Of a stretch of DNA of 64,000 nt, positions 51,850-60,774 are shown in pieces. How positions within the stretch are numbered: the first letter of the stretch is position 1; each line of letters opens with the position of its first letter. Under the pieces are notes generated by a model. That model saw only the letters and a list, made by a program, of their open reading frames with translations. It did no database searches and had not been told where the DNA came from. Source of the stretch: JASLZO01 sp965247995. GTDB taxonomy: Bacteria; Chloroflexota; Dehalococcoidia; UBA6926. The stretch covers positions 372,001 to 436,000 of the forward strand of contig OZ252041.1 in the NCBI GenBank assembly GCA_965247995.1, read 5' to 3'. The translations under genes and the position numbers were made by a program.

Positions 51850-53511
51850 CTAGCTTAGCCGCTTCGTCTCTCGCTCCACGACTTCTTCTTCGTCGAACTT
51901 CTCGAACAAGGGCGAAGGCACTGGCAGCGTTGATCCTGCGACCGGCGGGACGGTTCGCCATCCAGTGTCCTGGACATCGCCATCAAAACCGAGCAGCCGG
52001 TGCAACTCGCCAGTTGAGAACGGCACGAACGGGTAGAAGAGCGTCTTGAGGGTCGCGATGACCGAGAGCACCACACCGAGCGTCCGCTGAGTCTCGGCAC
52101 GGTCCTCGCGCACGGTGCGCCACGGAGCCCGTTCGTCCAGGTACCGGTTTGCCTCCTGCGCCAAGCCCATCGCCACTGTCAGCGCCGCCCGAAACCGGCA
52201 GGCAGAGAGTTGGAGACGAGCTGTCTCGAGCGCGTCCTCCGCCTTGTTTAGAAGCTCCCGACCTCGCTCGTCTGGATCTACTGGTGGCGCGACGCCGTCG
52301 AAGTTCCGCTGGAGAAACGTTAGGACGCGGTGCACAAGATTCCCGAATGTCCCGACGAGCTCGTTATTGTTCCGCCGAACGTAATCCCGCCACGTGAAAT
52401 CGGAGTCCGACGTTTCCGGCATCGTGGCCGAGAGAACGTACCGCAACGGATCCGCGGGATAGCTCTCGAGGTAGTCAGGCACCCAGACCGCCCAGTTCCG
52501 GCTGGTTGAGAGTTGCTCTCCCTGGAGGTTCAGGAATTCGTTTGCGGGCACGTCGTACGGGAGAGCGAGGTTGTCTCCATACCCCATGAGCATCGCCGGC
52601 CAGATGATCGTGTGGAACGGGATGTTGTCCTTGCCAAGAAAGTAGTAACCACGAGCATCCCCGGACCACCACTCCCTCCACGCATCCGGCGTCCCTTGTC
52701 GTTGAGCCCATTCGACAGACGCGGAGAGGTATCCGATCACCGCCTCGAACCATACGTAGATCCGGCGATCATCCCATCCCTCGAGCGGTACCGGCACGCC
52801 CCAATCGAGGTCACGGGTGATTCCACGGTCCTGCAACCCCTGTGCAAGAAAGCCATTCGTGAAGTTCAGGACATTGGGCCGCCAGTGCTGTTTGTCGCCC
52901 AACCAATCCTTCAAGCGTTCCTCGAACGCAGTCAACCGGAGCATGAAATGCTCGCGCTCCCGAAACTCGGGCGTGCTCCCGTCCAGGCTCGAACGTGGGT
53001 CGATCAGATCTCGCGGGTCAAGCGGTTTGCCACAGTTGTCGCACTGATCACCGCGCGCTGCCTCGAATGAGCAGTGCGGGCATTGGCCGGTGACGTACCG
53101 GTCCGGCAGGTACCGGCCGGAAACCGGACTGTATGGCAGTTCGCTCGTCGCCGTGTACAAATAGTCCTGCTCCAGGAGCCGTCGGAAGAAGGATTGGGTC
53201 CATTCGCGATGGTTCGCGGTGCCGGTGGACGTGTAGAGATCGAACGAGATTCCGAGCGCCTCCCATGCCTTCACAAACCCCGCATGGTGCTCGTCGACGA
53301 CTTCTTGAGGCGCCTTCCCGTCTCGGTCAGCGCGAAGCATGATCGGGGTCCCATGCTGATCACTACCGGAGACCATGAGCACGCGGTTTCCGAGTGATCG
53401 GTGAAACCGAGCAAAGATGTCTGCAGGGAGATACGCCCCCGCGATCTGCCCCAGGTGCAGCGAACCATTTGCGTAGGGCCACGCTACGCCGATGAGGATG
53501 CTCTCAACCAC
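51850..53511 (-). CDS. metG: Methionyl-tRNA synthetase
   Basis: The 553 residues have the class I HIGH variant HLGQIAGAY (about 19), a four-cysteine zinc knuckle in CPHCSF and CDNCGK, the KMSKS equivalent reading QLSTSRNWAVWVPDYL, and the anticodon-binding helical domain. There is no C-terminal tRNA-binding domain. An in-frame stop lies four codons upstream, so the GTG at 53511 is the only start; AAGGA abuts it and cannot serve as a normal ribosome site (see promoter entry). Confidence 0.95.
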   Translation of the reverse strand: MVESILIGVAWPYANGSLHLGQIAGAYLPADIFARFHRSLGNRVLMVSGSDQHGTPIMLRADRDGKAPQEVVDEHHAGFVKAWEALGISFDLYTSTGTANHREWTQSFFRRLLEQDYLYTATSELPYSPVSGRYLPDRYVTGQCPHCSFEAARGDQCDNCGKPLDPRDLIDPRSSLDGSTPEFREREHFMLRLTAFEERLKDWLGDKQHWRPNVLNFTNGFLAQGLQDRGITRDLDWGVPVPLEGWDDRRIYVWFEAVIGYLSASVEWAQRQGTPDAWREWWSGDARGYYFLGKDNIPFHTIIWPAMLMGYGDNLALPYDVPANEFLNLQGEQLSTSRNWAVWVPDYLESYPADPLRYVLSATMPETSDSDFTWRDYVRRNNNELVGTFGNLVHRVLTFLQRNFDGVAPPVDPDERGRELLNKAEDALETARLQLSACRFRAALTVAMGLAQEANRYLDERAPWRTVREDRAETQRTLGVVLSVIATLKTLFYPFVPFSTGELHRLLGFDGDVQDTGWRTVPPVAGSTLPVPSPLFEKFDEEEVVERETKRLS

Positions 53512-53517
53512 TCCTTG

Positions 53518-53526
53518 ACTCTAGCA
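53518..53526 (-). promoter_or_regulatory. Extended -10 box just before metG (leaderless mRNA)
   Basis: TGC-TAGAGT on the minus strand ends six bases before the metG GTG, so transcription should start at the start codon itself. Confidence 0.4.
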
Positions 53527-53608
53527 CGCAGCCTATCTAGGTGGGTCGCCTCGGGGACCCGTGCCAAACGCTACTCTTGTCTGGTAGCGAACGTCACCGA
53601 GCCACTGG

Positions 53609-54949
53609 ATGAACGAACCTATCGCCCCTAAGACCGAAACCGGCGCCACCGACGCGGGGGTTCGTCGACCCCGCATCTACTACGGCTGGTGGATCGTGAT
53701 CGTCGCCGTGCTGCTCAACATCTTCCAGGGCGGCGTCCTCTTCTACGGATTCACGCTCATTATCACGCCGCTCCGGGACGACACCGGCTGGACCGCGACC
53801 CAGGTGACGGCCGTGTTCCCCATCCTCGGAGTTCTGTCCGCCATCATCGCCCCAGCGCTTGGGTTCACGTTTGACCGGATCGGCCCGAGGCCGCTGCTCA
53901 CGGTCGGCCTCCTGATGATGGGTGCGGGCATGATACTCATGGGTCAGGCAAACAGCCTCCCCATTTTCTACACCGCCTTCATCCTCGCGAACATCGGGTC
54001 CACGTGCTCCTGGATTTCAACCGGCCCGGCGGTTGCGAATTGGTTCGTGCGCATGAGAGGCCGTGCGCTTGGCATCCATAGCCTCGGGTTCGGACTTGCC
54101 GGGTTGATGTCGCCCCCGTTATTCCTACTCATCGAGCGGATCGGGTGGCGGGATTCGCTCCTGGTGGTCGGCGTCATCACGTGGCTGCTGCTGCCGGTGA
54201 CGGTTTGGGTCATCCGGCGGAGGCCTGAGGACGTTGGCTTGTGGCCTGACGGCGCCAGCGGGCCCCCAATGACAAGCGACGGCACGGGACCGGGCGAAGT
54301 GAACATCAACGCGAGGCAAGCGTTACGCATGCGATCCTTCTGGCTCTTGTCCATCGGATCGAGCATGGCGTTCCTGACCATCGCCGCCCTCCAGGTGCAC
54401 TGGTCTCCTTTCCTTCAGGACGTGGGATTCTCCGAGCGGTCCGCCGCTAACCTGCTTTTCATCCTGCCGCTGTCCACCGTGGTCGGACGCATGGGGTTCG
54501 GGTTCCTCGTCGACATCTGGGACAAGCGGCACGTGACGGCCGTTGCGATCATCCTCCAGGCAGTTGCAATCTTCGTTCTGACCGTCGTAACTGCCGATCA
54601 TTGGTGGTTCCTCCCCGTCTTCTTCGTCTTCTGGGGACTCGGATTCGGCGGAACCGTTGTGACGCGACCTGCGCTCCAGGGCGAGCTCTTCGGACGGTTC
54701 TCGTTCGGCATCATCAACGGAATCCTATTCATGACGGGCGAAGCGGGTTTCGCGTTCGCGCCCCTGGTTGCCAGTATCGGCTTCGAGTTCACCGGCTCCT
54801 ATACGCCAGTCTTCCTCGTCTTCGCCGTGTTGTCTGTCCTCGCAGCCCCATTGATGCTGGCTATCCAACGACCGCGGAGCCAGCGAATAGAAGGACCGGT
54901 TACGATTGATTCTCCGGTCGACGCGGGCGCAGCCAGCGACCACCGATGA
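53609..54949 (+). CDS. MFS transporter (first of tandem pair)
   Basis: A 446-residue protein with twelve likely membrane helices. The signature loop after helix 2 is FDRIGPRPLL, and the 6-7 loop has RRPEDVGLWPDG. The YYGWWIVIVAV start and this loop are typical of the oxalate/formate and monocarboxylate-like MFS branch. The substrate is likely an organic anion. Next gene is its paralogue. Confidence 0.85.
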   Translation: MNEPIAPKTETGATDAGVRRPRIYYGWWIVIVAVLLNIFQGGVLFYGFTLIITPLRDDTGWTATQVTAVFPILGVLSAIIAPALGFTFDRIGPRPLLTVGLLMMGAGMILMGQANSLPIFYTAFILANIGSTCSWISTGPAVANWFVRMRGRALGIHSLGFGLAGLMSPPLFLLIERIGWRDSLLVVGVITWLLLPVTVWVIRRRPEDVGLWPDGASGPPMTSDGTGPGEVNINARQALRMRSFWLLSIGSSMAFLTIAALQVHWSPFLQDVGFSERSAANLLFILPLSTVVGRMGFGFLVDIWDKRHVTAVAIILQAVAIFVLTVVTADHWWFLPVFFVFWGLGFGGTVVTRPALQGELFGRFSFGIINGILFMTGEAGFAFAPLVASIGFEFTGSYTPVFLVFAVLSVLAAPLMLAIQRPRSQRIEGPVTIDSPVDAGAASDHR

Positions 54950-55006
54950 CCAATTGCTGTTAGGGTTTCGTCGTCCCCTTTTTCTTGGTCCCAAGTTAAG
55001 CACCTG

Positions 55007-56359
55007 ATGGAGCATCGAACCCCAACATCGCCGTCCTCCGGCACGCACACGCGTCCAAATGGCCGGTTCTTGGGCGTTTTCTACGGGTGGTGGATCGTGG
55101 CGGCCACGGTCACGATGGCGTTCTTTTACAGCGGATTCTTTTTTTATGCCTTCACGCTGTTCATCACGCCCATCAGGGAAGAACTCCCTTCAGTAGCAGA
55201 CCAGATAACGCCGGCGTTCTTCCTCGGTGGCATTCTGGGGGCCATCCTCGCACCCGGACTCGGGGCTTTTTTCGATCGTCGCGGACCCAAGCTTGTAGTT
55301 GGTGGCGGAATGGTTGCTGGGGGTCTCGGCTTCTTCCTGCTAAGTGTGGTCAGTGAGCCCTGGCACATGTACATCGCATTGCCGCTGGCGGGCCTGGGAC
55401 CGGTCGCGATCTGGCAGGGCGCGATCCCGGCGGTGGCGAACTGGTTCGTCTGGCTCAGAGGACGAGCGCTCGGCCTGACCATGGTCGGGTTGGGAATTGG
55501 CGGATTCCTCACGCGTCCAGCACTGATGGTGATGGGAGACGACGGCGAGAATTGGCGCACGGCGTTCCTGGTCATGGCGCTCGTCGTGTGGCTCGTTCTG
55601 CTCCCGTTGACGTTCGTCCTGCGACGTCGTCCCGAGGACCACGGTCTACTCCCGGACGGAGCTTTGACGGGATCCGGACTGCCGTTAGAAGGGACGGATC
55701 CGCACGCCGCCGAGGGCGAAGGTGCGTCGTTCACGGAGGCGATGAAATCGCCGGTCTTCTGGATCGTTGCCCTGGTCTTCTCATTCGCCTTCTGGCCCAT
55801 CGGTGGCTTGCAGATTCACATGGCGCCATTCATGGAGGACGAGGGGTTCTCGAGGACCGCCGCAGCGGATGCAGTCGCCGCAATGGCCATCGTCACCGTC
55901 GTCGGGAGGTTGGGCGGTGGGTGGCTTGCGGATATCTTCGATCAGCGGCGCGTCACAATCCTTGCGTTAACGCTCCAGGCAATCGGGACCGCTGCGTTTG
56001 CTTTTATTCTTCCCGGCGGTTTCATTCGAGCGTTCTTCCTGTTGGGCGTATTCTTCCTGACCTTTGCGCCCGGGTTCGGCGGCATCACAGTGCTGCAACC
56101 CGCGCTCGTGGGTTCGTACTTCGGCCGCAAAGCCTTCGGCGCCATTCAGGGCGTTTTGTGGACCGTGACATCGCTGTCATTCTCGGTCGCGCCGCTCATC
56201 CTTGGCATTCTGGAGGGGGCATTCAATGGGTACCGGCCCGGCCTCCTCATCTTCGCAGTACTCAGCGTACTGGGGGCTGTCGCCGTCCTCCTGCTTCCAC
56301 GTCCTGCATTGATTGGATCGACTCAGACAAGAGGAACGCCGGAAGCCACCCTTCGTTGA
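55007..56359 (+). CDS. MFS transporter (second of tandem pair)
   Basis: A 450-residue paralogue of the previous gene with the same FYGWWIVAATV start, GAFFDRRGPKLVVGGG loop and RRPEDHGLLPDG between halves. The later helices are conserved (PGFGGITVLQPALVGSYFGRKAFG against GFGGTVVTRPALQGELFGRFSFG). Both have twelve helices. Tandem duplication with divergence suggests related but different substrates. Confidence 0.85.
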   Translation: MEHRTPTSPSSGTHTRPNGRFLGVFYGWWIVAATVTMAFFYSGFFFYAFTLFITPIREELPSVADQITPAFFLGGILGAILAPGLGAFFDRRGPKLVVGGGMVAGGLGFFLLSVVSEPWHMYIALPLAGLGPVAIWQGAIPAVANWFVWLRGRALGLTMVGLGIGGFLTRPALMVMGDDGENWRTAFLVMALVVWLVLLPLTFVLRRRPEDHGLLPDGALTGSGLPLEGTDPHAAEGEGASFTEAMKSPVFWIVALVFSFAFWPIGGLQIHMAPFMEDEGFSRTAAADAVAAMAIVTVVGRLGGGWLADIFDQRRVTILALTLQAIGTAAFAFILPGGFIRAFFLLGVFFLTFAPGFGGITVLQPALVGSYFGRKAFGAIQGVLWTVTSLSFSVAPLILGILEGAFNGYRPGLLIFAVLSVLGAVAVLLLPRPALIGSTQTRGTPEATLR

Positions 56360-56385
56360 CCCTACAAGTTGGCCTCTCCTATACT
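56356..56385 (+). promoter_or_regulatory. Promoter for pheS-pheT (TTGACC-N18-TATACT)
   Basis: TTGACC (56356-56361) overlaps the stop of the second MFS gene; TATACT is at 56380-56385 after 18 bases. It would make a leader of about 62 bases before pheS. Confidence 0.65.
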
Positions 56386-56394
56386 CACTACGCT

Positions 56395-56423
56395 CCGAAT
56401 CGTCGCCATCCGCGTCGATTCGG
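56395..56423 (+). promoter_or_regulatory. Hairpin in the pheS leader
   Basis: CCGAATCG (56395-56402) pairs perfectly with CGATTCGG (56416-56423) around a 13-base loop, near the expected mRNA 5' end. No U tract follows, so it may stabilise the mRNA or bind a regulator. Confidence 0.4.
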
Positions 56424-56453
56424 CCTAAACACCGGCGGGATTCCTAACTTCCG

Positions 56454-57515
56454 ATGACGACGCCCGAATCGCTTGCCGATCACCTTGCTGTGCTGGAGGG
56501 GCGGGCCCTCCAGGAGCTCGATGCTGCCTCGGACATCGAAAGTCTCGACGCATGGCGCGTGCAGTACCTCGGTCGCCGCCAAGGGTTGTTGCCCAAACTC
56601 CTGGAACAGCTACCCACGATTCCGATCGACGAGCGCCGCGTCGTTGGGGCGCGCGGGAATCAGATTCGACGAGCGCTGGAGAATACCTTCCACGAAAAGC
56701 ACGATTCACTCGAGCGCGGAGGGACCGAACGACGCCTCCAGGCGGAGGCGATCGATGTCACGCTGCCTGGCCGGCCGGCGCCGACAGGCCGCCATCACCC
56801 GACAACGCAGATCATCCGTGAGATCACCGCAGCCTTCGGTTCCCTTGGGTTCCAAGTCGTCGAGGGGCCCGAAGTCGAGTGGGACTACTACAACTTCGAG
56901 GCCCTGAACATCCCGGCGGACCACCCCGCGCGCGACCGGTGGGACACGCTCTGGATTGACTACACCAACGACGACGGTGCACGGCCAATGCTGCTCCGGA
57001 CGCATACGTCCCCAATGCAGGTGCGCGTCATGGAGGACCAAGAACCGCCTATCCGCGTGCTCGTACCGGGCCGGTGCTTCCGCCACGAAGCGACGGACGC
57101 GACCCACGAATCGATCTTCTTCCAGGTCGAGGGGTTGGCGGTGGACAAAGGCATCACTTTCGCCGACCTCAAGGGGACGTTATTTGCCTTCGCGCAACGC
57201 CTGTTTGGCACGGACCGCCGCGTTCGGTTCCGGTGCGACTACTTCCCATTCGTCGAACCCGGCGTCGACATGTCGATCGACTGCTTCAACTGCCGCGGAA
57301 ACGGTTGCCGTATTTGTAGCCAGAGCGGGTGGATCGAGATCATGGGTGCGGGGATGGTGCACCCAGGCGTACTGAGCCGCGTGGGCTATGACCCAACGGT
57401 GTACACCGGATTCGCGTTCGGCATTGGTCCCGAACGGGTTGCGATGCTCCGATACGGTATAGACGACATTCGCCACTTCTACGCGAACGACCTTCGGTTC
57501 CTGGAGCAGTTCTGA
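56454..57515 (+). CDS. pheS: Phenylalanyl-tRNA synthetase, alpha subunit
   Basis: PheS is the catalytic class II subunit. The 353 residues have an N-terminal coiled coil, then GRHHPTTQIIREITAAFGSLGF, motif 2 in RVLVPGRCFRHEATDATHESIFFQVEGL, VRFRCDYFPFVEPGVDM and motif 3 GFAFGIGPERVAMLRYGIDDIR. Cys-rich CFNCRGNGCRICSQSG, a zinc-like insert, sits before motif 3. The ATG has no clear ribosome site. Confidence 0.96.
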   Translation: MTTPESLADHLAVLEGRALQELDAASDIESLDAWRVQYLGRRQGLLPKLLEQLPTIPIDERRVVGARGNQIRRALENTFHEKHDSLERGGTERRLQAEAIDVTLPGRPAPTGRHHPTTQIIREITAAFGSLGFQVVEGPEVEWDYYNFEALNIPADHPARDRWDTLWIDYTNDDGARPMLLRTHTSPMQVRVMEDQEPPIRVLVPGRCFRHEATDATHESIFFQVEGLAVDKGITFADLKGTLFAFAQRLFGTDRRVRFRCDYFPFVEPGVDMSIDCFNCRGNGCRICSQSGWIEIMGAGMVHPGVLSRVGYDPTVYTGFAFGIGPERVAMLRYGIDDIRHFYANDLRFLEQF

Positions 57516-57516
57516 C

Positions 57517-57861
57517 ATGACCACCAGCCAACCTATGCCGACGAACCAGAATTGTCCGGCCTGCAGCGCGCTGGTCTTCTACGAAGGCCACAGTGAGCTG
57601 CCAACCGCCCTGACCCCGCACCGTTTCCATTGCCATCGTTGCGGAAAGCTGTACATCGTCAGATCCACCTCCCACAAACCGCCAAGATTCCGCCTCACTC
57701 CCCGGCACGAAGTTTTGGAGCCCGAGCTGATGGCCGGCGGAGAACACCTCGAGTCCGGCATTGGCGAAGGCATGGAGAGCGAACACGACTCCGCACCGGT
57801 CGCTGAAACCAGCGGGCCGGACGATAAAACCGACCACTCCTTAGACGAACAGGCCGACTAG
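57517..57861 (+). CDS. Zinc-ribbon protein between pheS and pheT, function unknown
   Basis: 114 residues: CPAC (13-16) and HCHRCGK (39-42) form one zinc ribbon, followed by a short basic strand and a long acidic tail. It begins one base after the pheS stop behind GGAG and ends 27 bases before pheT, so it is an inserted operon member. I know no partner. It may be an accessory to the synthetase or a transcription-linked ribbon. Confidence 0.65.
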   Translation: MTTSQPMPTNQNCPACSALVFYEGHSELPTALTPHRFHCHRCGKLYIVRSTSHKPPRFRLTPRHEVLEPELMAGGEHLESGIGEGMESEHDSAPVAETSGPDDKTDHSLDEQAD

Positions 57862-57888
57862 ACCAGGATCGCCGGGACCCCGCACCTC

Positions 57889-60324
57889 ATGCGCGTTTCG
57901 TTAAAGTGGCTAGGGGAGTACGTCGACTTCGACCTCTCCCCCGAAGACCTCGCTCACCGGCTGACGATGGCCGGCCTCGAGGTTTCCGAGATCGAACGCG
58001 TGGGCGGAACGTGGGGCGACACGATACTCGTGGGCCACGTCCGGGAGCTTCAGCAACACCCGAACGCGGATCGACTGAAGCTGGCGACGGTGGACGTCGG
58101 GACCGAGACGCTCACCGTCGTGTGCGGAGCGCCGAACGTAGATGCCGGTCAAAAAATCGTCCTCGCAAGGGTCGGATCTCAGTTGGTCGACCCCGGTTCT
58201 GGACGCGAGATCACACTGAAGTCAGCCCGCATCCGCGGCGTCGTATCGGAAGGAATGGTGTGCTCGGAGCAAGAGCTCGCCATCGGATCCGACCACACTG
58301 GGATCTTGGTGCTGCCAGAAGACGCCCCAACCGGCAGCACGCTTGACGACTACCTCGGCGACGTGGTCCTAGACATCGATATCACCCCAAACCGGCCTGA
58401 CTGGGCATCCATGATCGGCATTGCTTGGGAAGTCGCGGCGTTGTCCGGTGGTGAGATGCGCATGCCGAAGACGGAGTTCGAGGCCCGCGGGCCAGCAGTC
58501 TCGGAACTCGGGAACCTGGTCACCGTTGAAGCACCCGAATTAGCGCCCCGCTATACCGCGAGCGTCGTATCTGGCTTGAATATCATGCCCTCCCCCGGGT
58601 GGATGCAGTTGCGCTTACGGGCAGCAGGAGTCCGTCCCATTAACAACGTGGTCGACATCACGAACTATGTAATGCTCGAGTTCGGACAGCCGCTGCACGC
58701 CTTCGACCGTCATGCGGTTCAAGGGGGCGGCGTTGTCGTTCGCCGCGCAAGACCGGCCGAACACCTCACGACACTCGATGAACAGGTCCACGAGTTGACG
58801 GACGAAGACCTCGTCATCGCCGACGAGCGCAGGGCTGTGGGCCTCGCCGGCATCATGGGCGGGGTCTCGTCGGAAGTCTCCGGCACGACGAACGAGGTCC
58901 TCCTAGAGTCGGCAACGTTCAATCAGGTGGGCGTTCGGCAGACGGTCCAGCGGCATCGAATCGAGGTCGGCGACAAGCGAGGAACGGAGGCGTCACAACG
59001 ATACGACCGCGGCCTTCCCGCCGCGTTGGCGCCGGCCGCGTTGAAACGGGCCACCGCCCTCCTTGTCGAGATCTGTGGCGGTGTCGCCGCGCAGGGGATC
59101 GTCGATATCTTCGCGGACCCTGGGAACGCAAAGCCAGTGCGCCTCACGTCAAGCCGGTTACTCCAAGTGCTCGGCATGGACCCTGGGGTCGAAGTCGTCG
59201 ATCGGACGCTTCGGTCCCTCGGGTTTCAGGTCGAAACCGACGAAGAAGGCGTGACTGCTACAGCACCGTACTGGCGCAACGACATTGGTATCGCTGAGGA
59301 CCTGATCGAAGAGGTCGCGCGCACGATCGGATACGACGAGATCCCGACAACACTGCCGGCCAGCTCCGCCGAAACCGTCGTGACCGACTCCGTGCGGGAC
59401 CTGAAAGAGACCGCTCGTGATGCACTCGTCAGCCTCGGGATGCAAGAGACGATCAGCTATCCCCTGGTGTCGAAGGAACTTCTAGAGGGTTCAGCACCAG
59501 CGGGCGTACCAGAACCGCTGCGCGTCTGGAATCGCATGTCTCCCGAGCAGGAATACCTGAGGACGACAATGCGCGGCAGCATATTCCAGACCTTCGCCAA
59601 CAACGAGCGGAACACGCGGGCCGGGACGTTTCGGCTATTCGAGATCGGCCGGACCTACACCCCCAGACCAAACGAGTTGCCGGTTGAACGGGAGATTGTC
59701 GCAGGCGTCTTGGGCGGCCCACGAGACCCAAGAACGTGGCACGGGGCAGGCGACGACATGGATTTCTTCGACGCGAAGGGCGTCGTCGAAGAGCTTCTCA
59801 GCAGGCTCGAAGTTCCGGCCACCTTCGAACTCGCCGAGGACCGCAGTTTGGCGCCTGGCCGGACAGCGCGCGTGATCGCGACCGGAGAACGCCGGGATCA
59901 ACCAATCGGTCTCCTCGGCGAGGTACACCCCGACACGCTCGTGGCCTGCGGCATCAGACAACCAAGGGTCATGTACTTCGAGATCGATCTCGGAGAAGCG
60001 GCAGCATATCGGAAAACCCGCGCGAGGTCGTACCGCTTGATCTCGCGATACCCAGGCGTCGTTCGTGACCTCGCGTTTCTCGTTGACCAGGCCATCCCAG
60101 CAGGCCGGCTCGAGCGGATCATTCGGGAGTTTCCGGCCATCGCCGAGTCGGTACTCGTCGACATATACACGGGCGAGCAGGTTCCCCAGGGGCAGAAGTC
60201 ACTGGCGTTCTCAATTATTTGGCAGTCGCCGACCCGCACGCTCACCGACACTGAGGTTGATGTGGCTCAGCACCAACTGTTGGACGTGCTAGCTCGCGAG
60301 ACCGGCGCTACTATCCGCAGTTGA
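57889..60324 (+). CDS. pheT: Phenylalanyl-tRNA synthetase, beta subunit
   Basis: PheT binds tRNA and edits tyrosine. The 811 residues are in family order: VSLKWLGEYVDFD, the tRNA-binding OB domain (VGHVRELQQHPNADRLKL, VCGAPNV), the B5/B3-4 core with NNVVDITNYVMLEFGQPLHAFD and GIMGG, the B5 domain, and the C-terminal anticodon-binding FDX-ACB domain (RYPGVVRDLAFLVD). Full length. ATG start. Confidence 0.96.
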   Translation: MRVSLKWLGEYVDFDLSPEDLAHRLTMAGLEVSEIERVGGTWGDTILVGHVRELQQHPNADRLKLATVDVGTETLTVVCGAPNVDAGQKIVLARVGSQLVDPGSGREITLKSARIRGVVSEGMVCSEQELAIGSDHTGILVLPEDAPTGSTLDDYLGDVVLDIDITPNRPDWASMIGIAWEVAALSGGEMRMPKTEFEARGPAVSELGNLVTVEAPELAPRYTASVVSGLNIMPSPGWMQLRLRAAGVRPINNVVDITNYVMLEFGQPLHAFDRHAVQGGGVVVRRARPAEHLTTLDEQVHELTDEDLVIADERRAVGLAGIMGGVSSEVSGTTNEVLLESATFNQVGVRQTVQRHRIEVGDKRGTEASQRYDRGLPAALAPAALKRATALLVEICGGVAAQGIVDIFADPGNAKPVRLTSSRLLQVLGMDPGVEVVDRTLRSLGFQVETDEEGVTATAPYWRNDIGIAEDLIEEVARTIGYDEIPTTLPASSAETVVTDSVRDLKETARDALVSLGMQETISYPLVSKELLEGSAPAGVPEPLRVWNRMSPEQEYLRTTMRGSIFQTFANNERNTRAGTFRLFEIGRTYTPRPNELPVEREIVAGVLGGPRDPRTWHGAGDDMDFFDAKGVVEELLSRLEVPATFELAEDRSLAPGRTARVIATGERRDQPIGLLGEVHPDTLVACGIRQPRVMYFEIDLGEAAAYRKTRARSYRLISRYPGVVRDLAFLVDQAIPAGRLERIIREFPAIAESVLVDIYTGEQVPQGQKSLAFSIIWQSPTRTLTDTEVDVAQHQLLDVLARETGATIRS

Positions 60325-60377
60325 ACCGGCGCGCTACCGGTCAGGGGCCTGCACTCGCCCCGCCTGCCGCGGTCGCA

Positions 60378-60617
60378 TCATCGCGCGAACATGAAGAACA
60401 ACAGGAAGATCAGCCCCACAGCCCCTACCAAACCGACCATGTTCGCGACCAACCGTCCCCACATGATCCGGCCACCCCGGCCGGACTGCCGCGCCTGTTT
60501 TTCGTGCCGCTGACGATCTGGGTTCCGCCGCAGGTCCTCAGCCCGAGCCCGATGTTCGATCTGGTGAGCTTGGGCTCGGGCCCGAATCTCGCTGTCACCA
60601 CCACCGAAGTACGCCAT
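60378..60617 (-). CDS. Small single-helix membrane protein, function unknown
   Basis: 79 residues: a charged Arg/Glu/Gln-rich N-terminal region (a likely short coiled coil) and one C-terminal helix (LVANMVGLVGAVGLIFLLFFMFAR). The ATG at 60617 lies five bases after GGAGG. It converges on pheT and is not recognised. The 60621-60774 gap before moeA shows no clear promoter or riboswitch. Confidence 0.6.
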   Translation of the reverse strand: MAYFGGGDSEIRARAQAHQIEHRARAEDLRRNPDRQRHEKQARQSGRGGRIMWGRLVANMVGLVGAVGLIFLLFFMFAR

Positions 60618-60774
60618 CACAACCTCCGGTCACCATAGCTCGGCGCCTTACGCGACAATAAAGGTATCGTCAGTCCGGCAATACTACTCCTGTTAGGCGA
60701 ACCATGGGGAAGAACGAATCAATTCAGGGACAGAGTCAACTAGGGAGTAGGCGGGACCAGGAGGGGAGATAGAC

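Noticed and set aside
60621..60774. Possible molybdenum-cofactor riboswitch before moeA
   Set aside because: The gap is short and I could not find the conserved core of that RNA; no clear pairing pattern.
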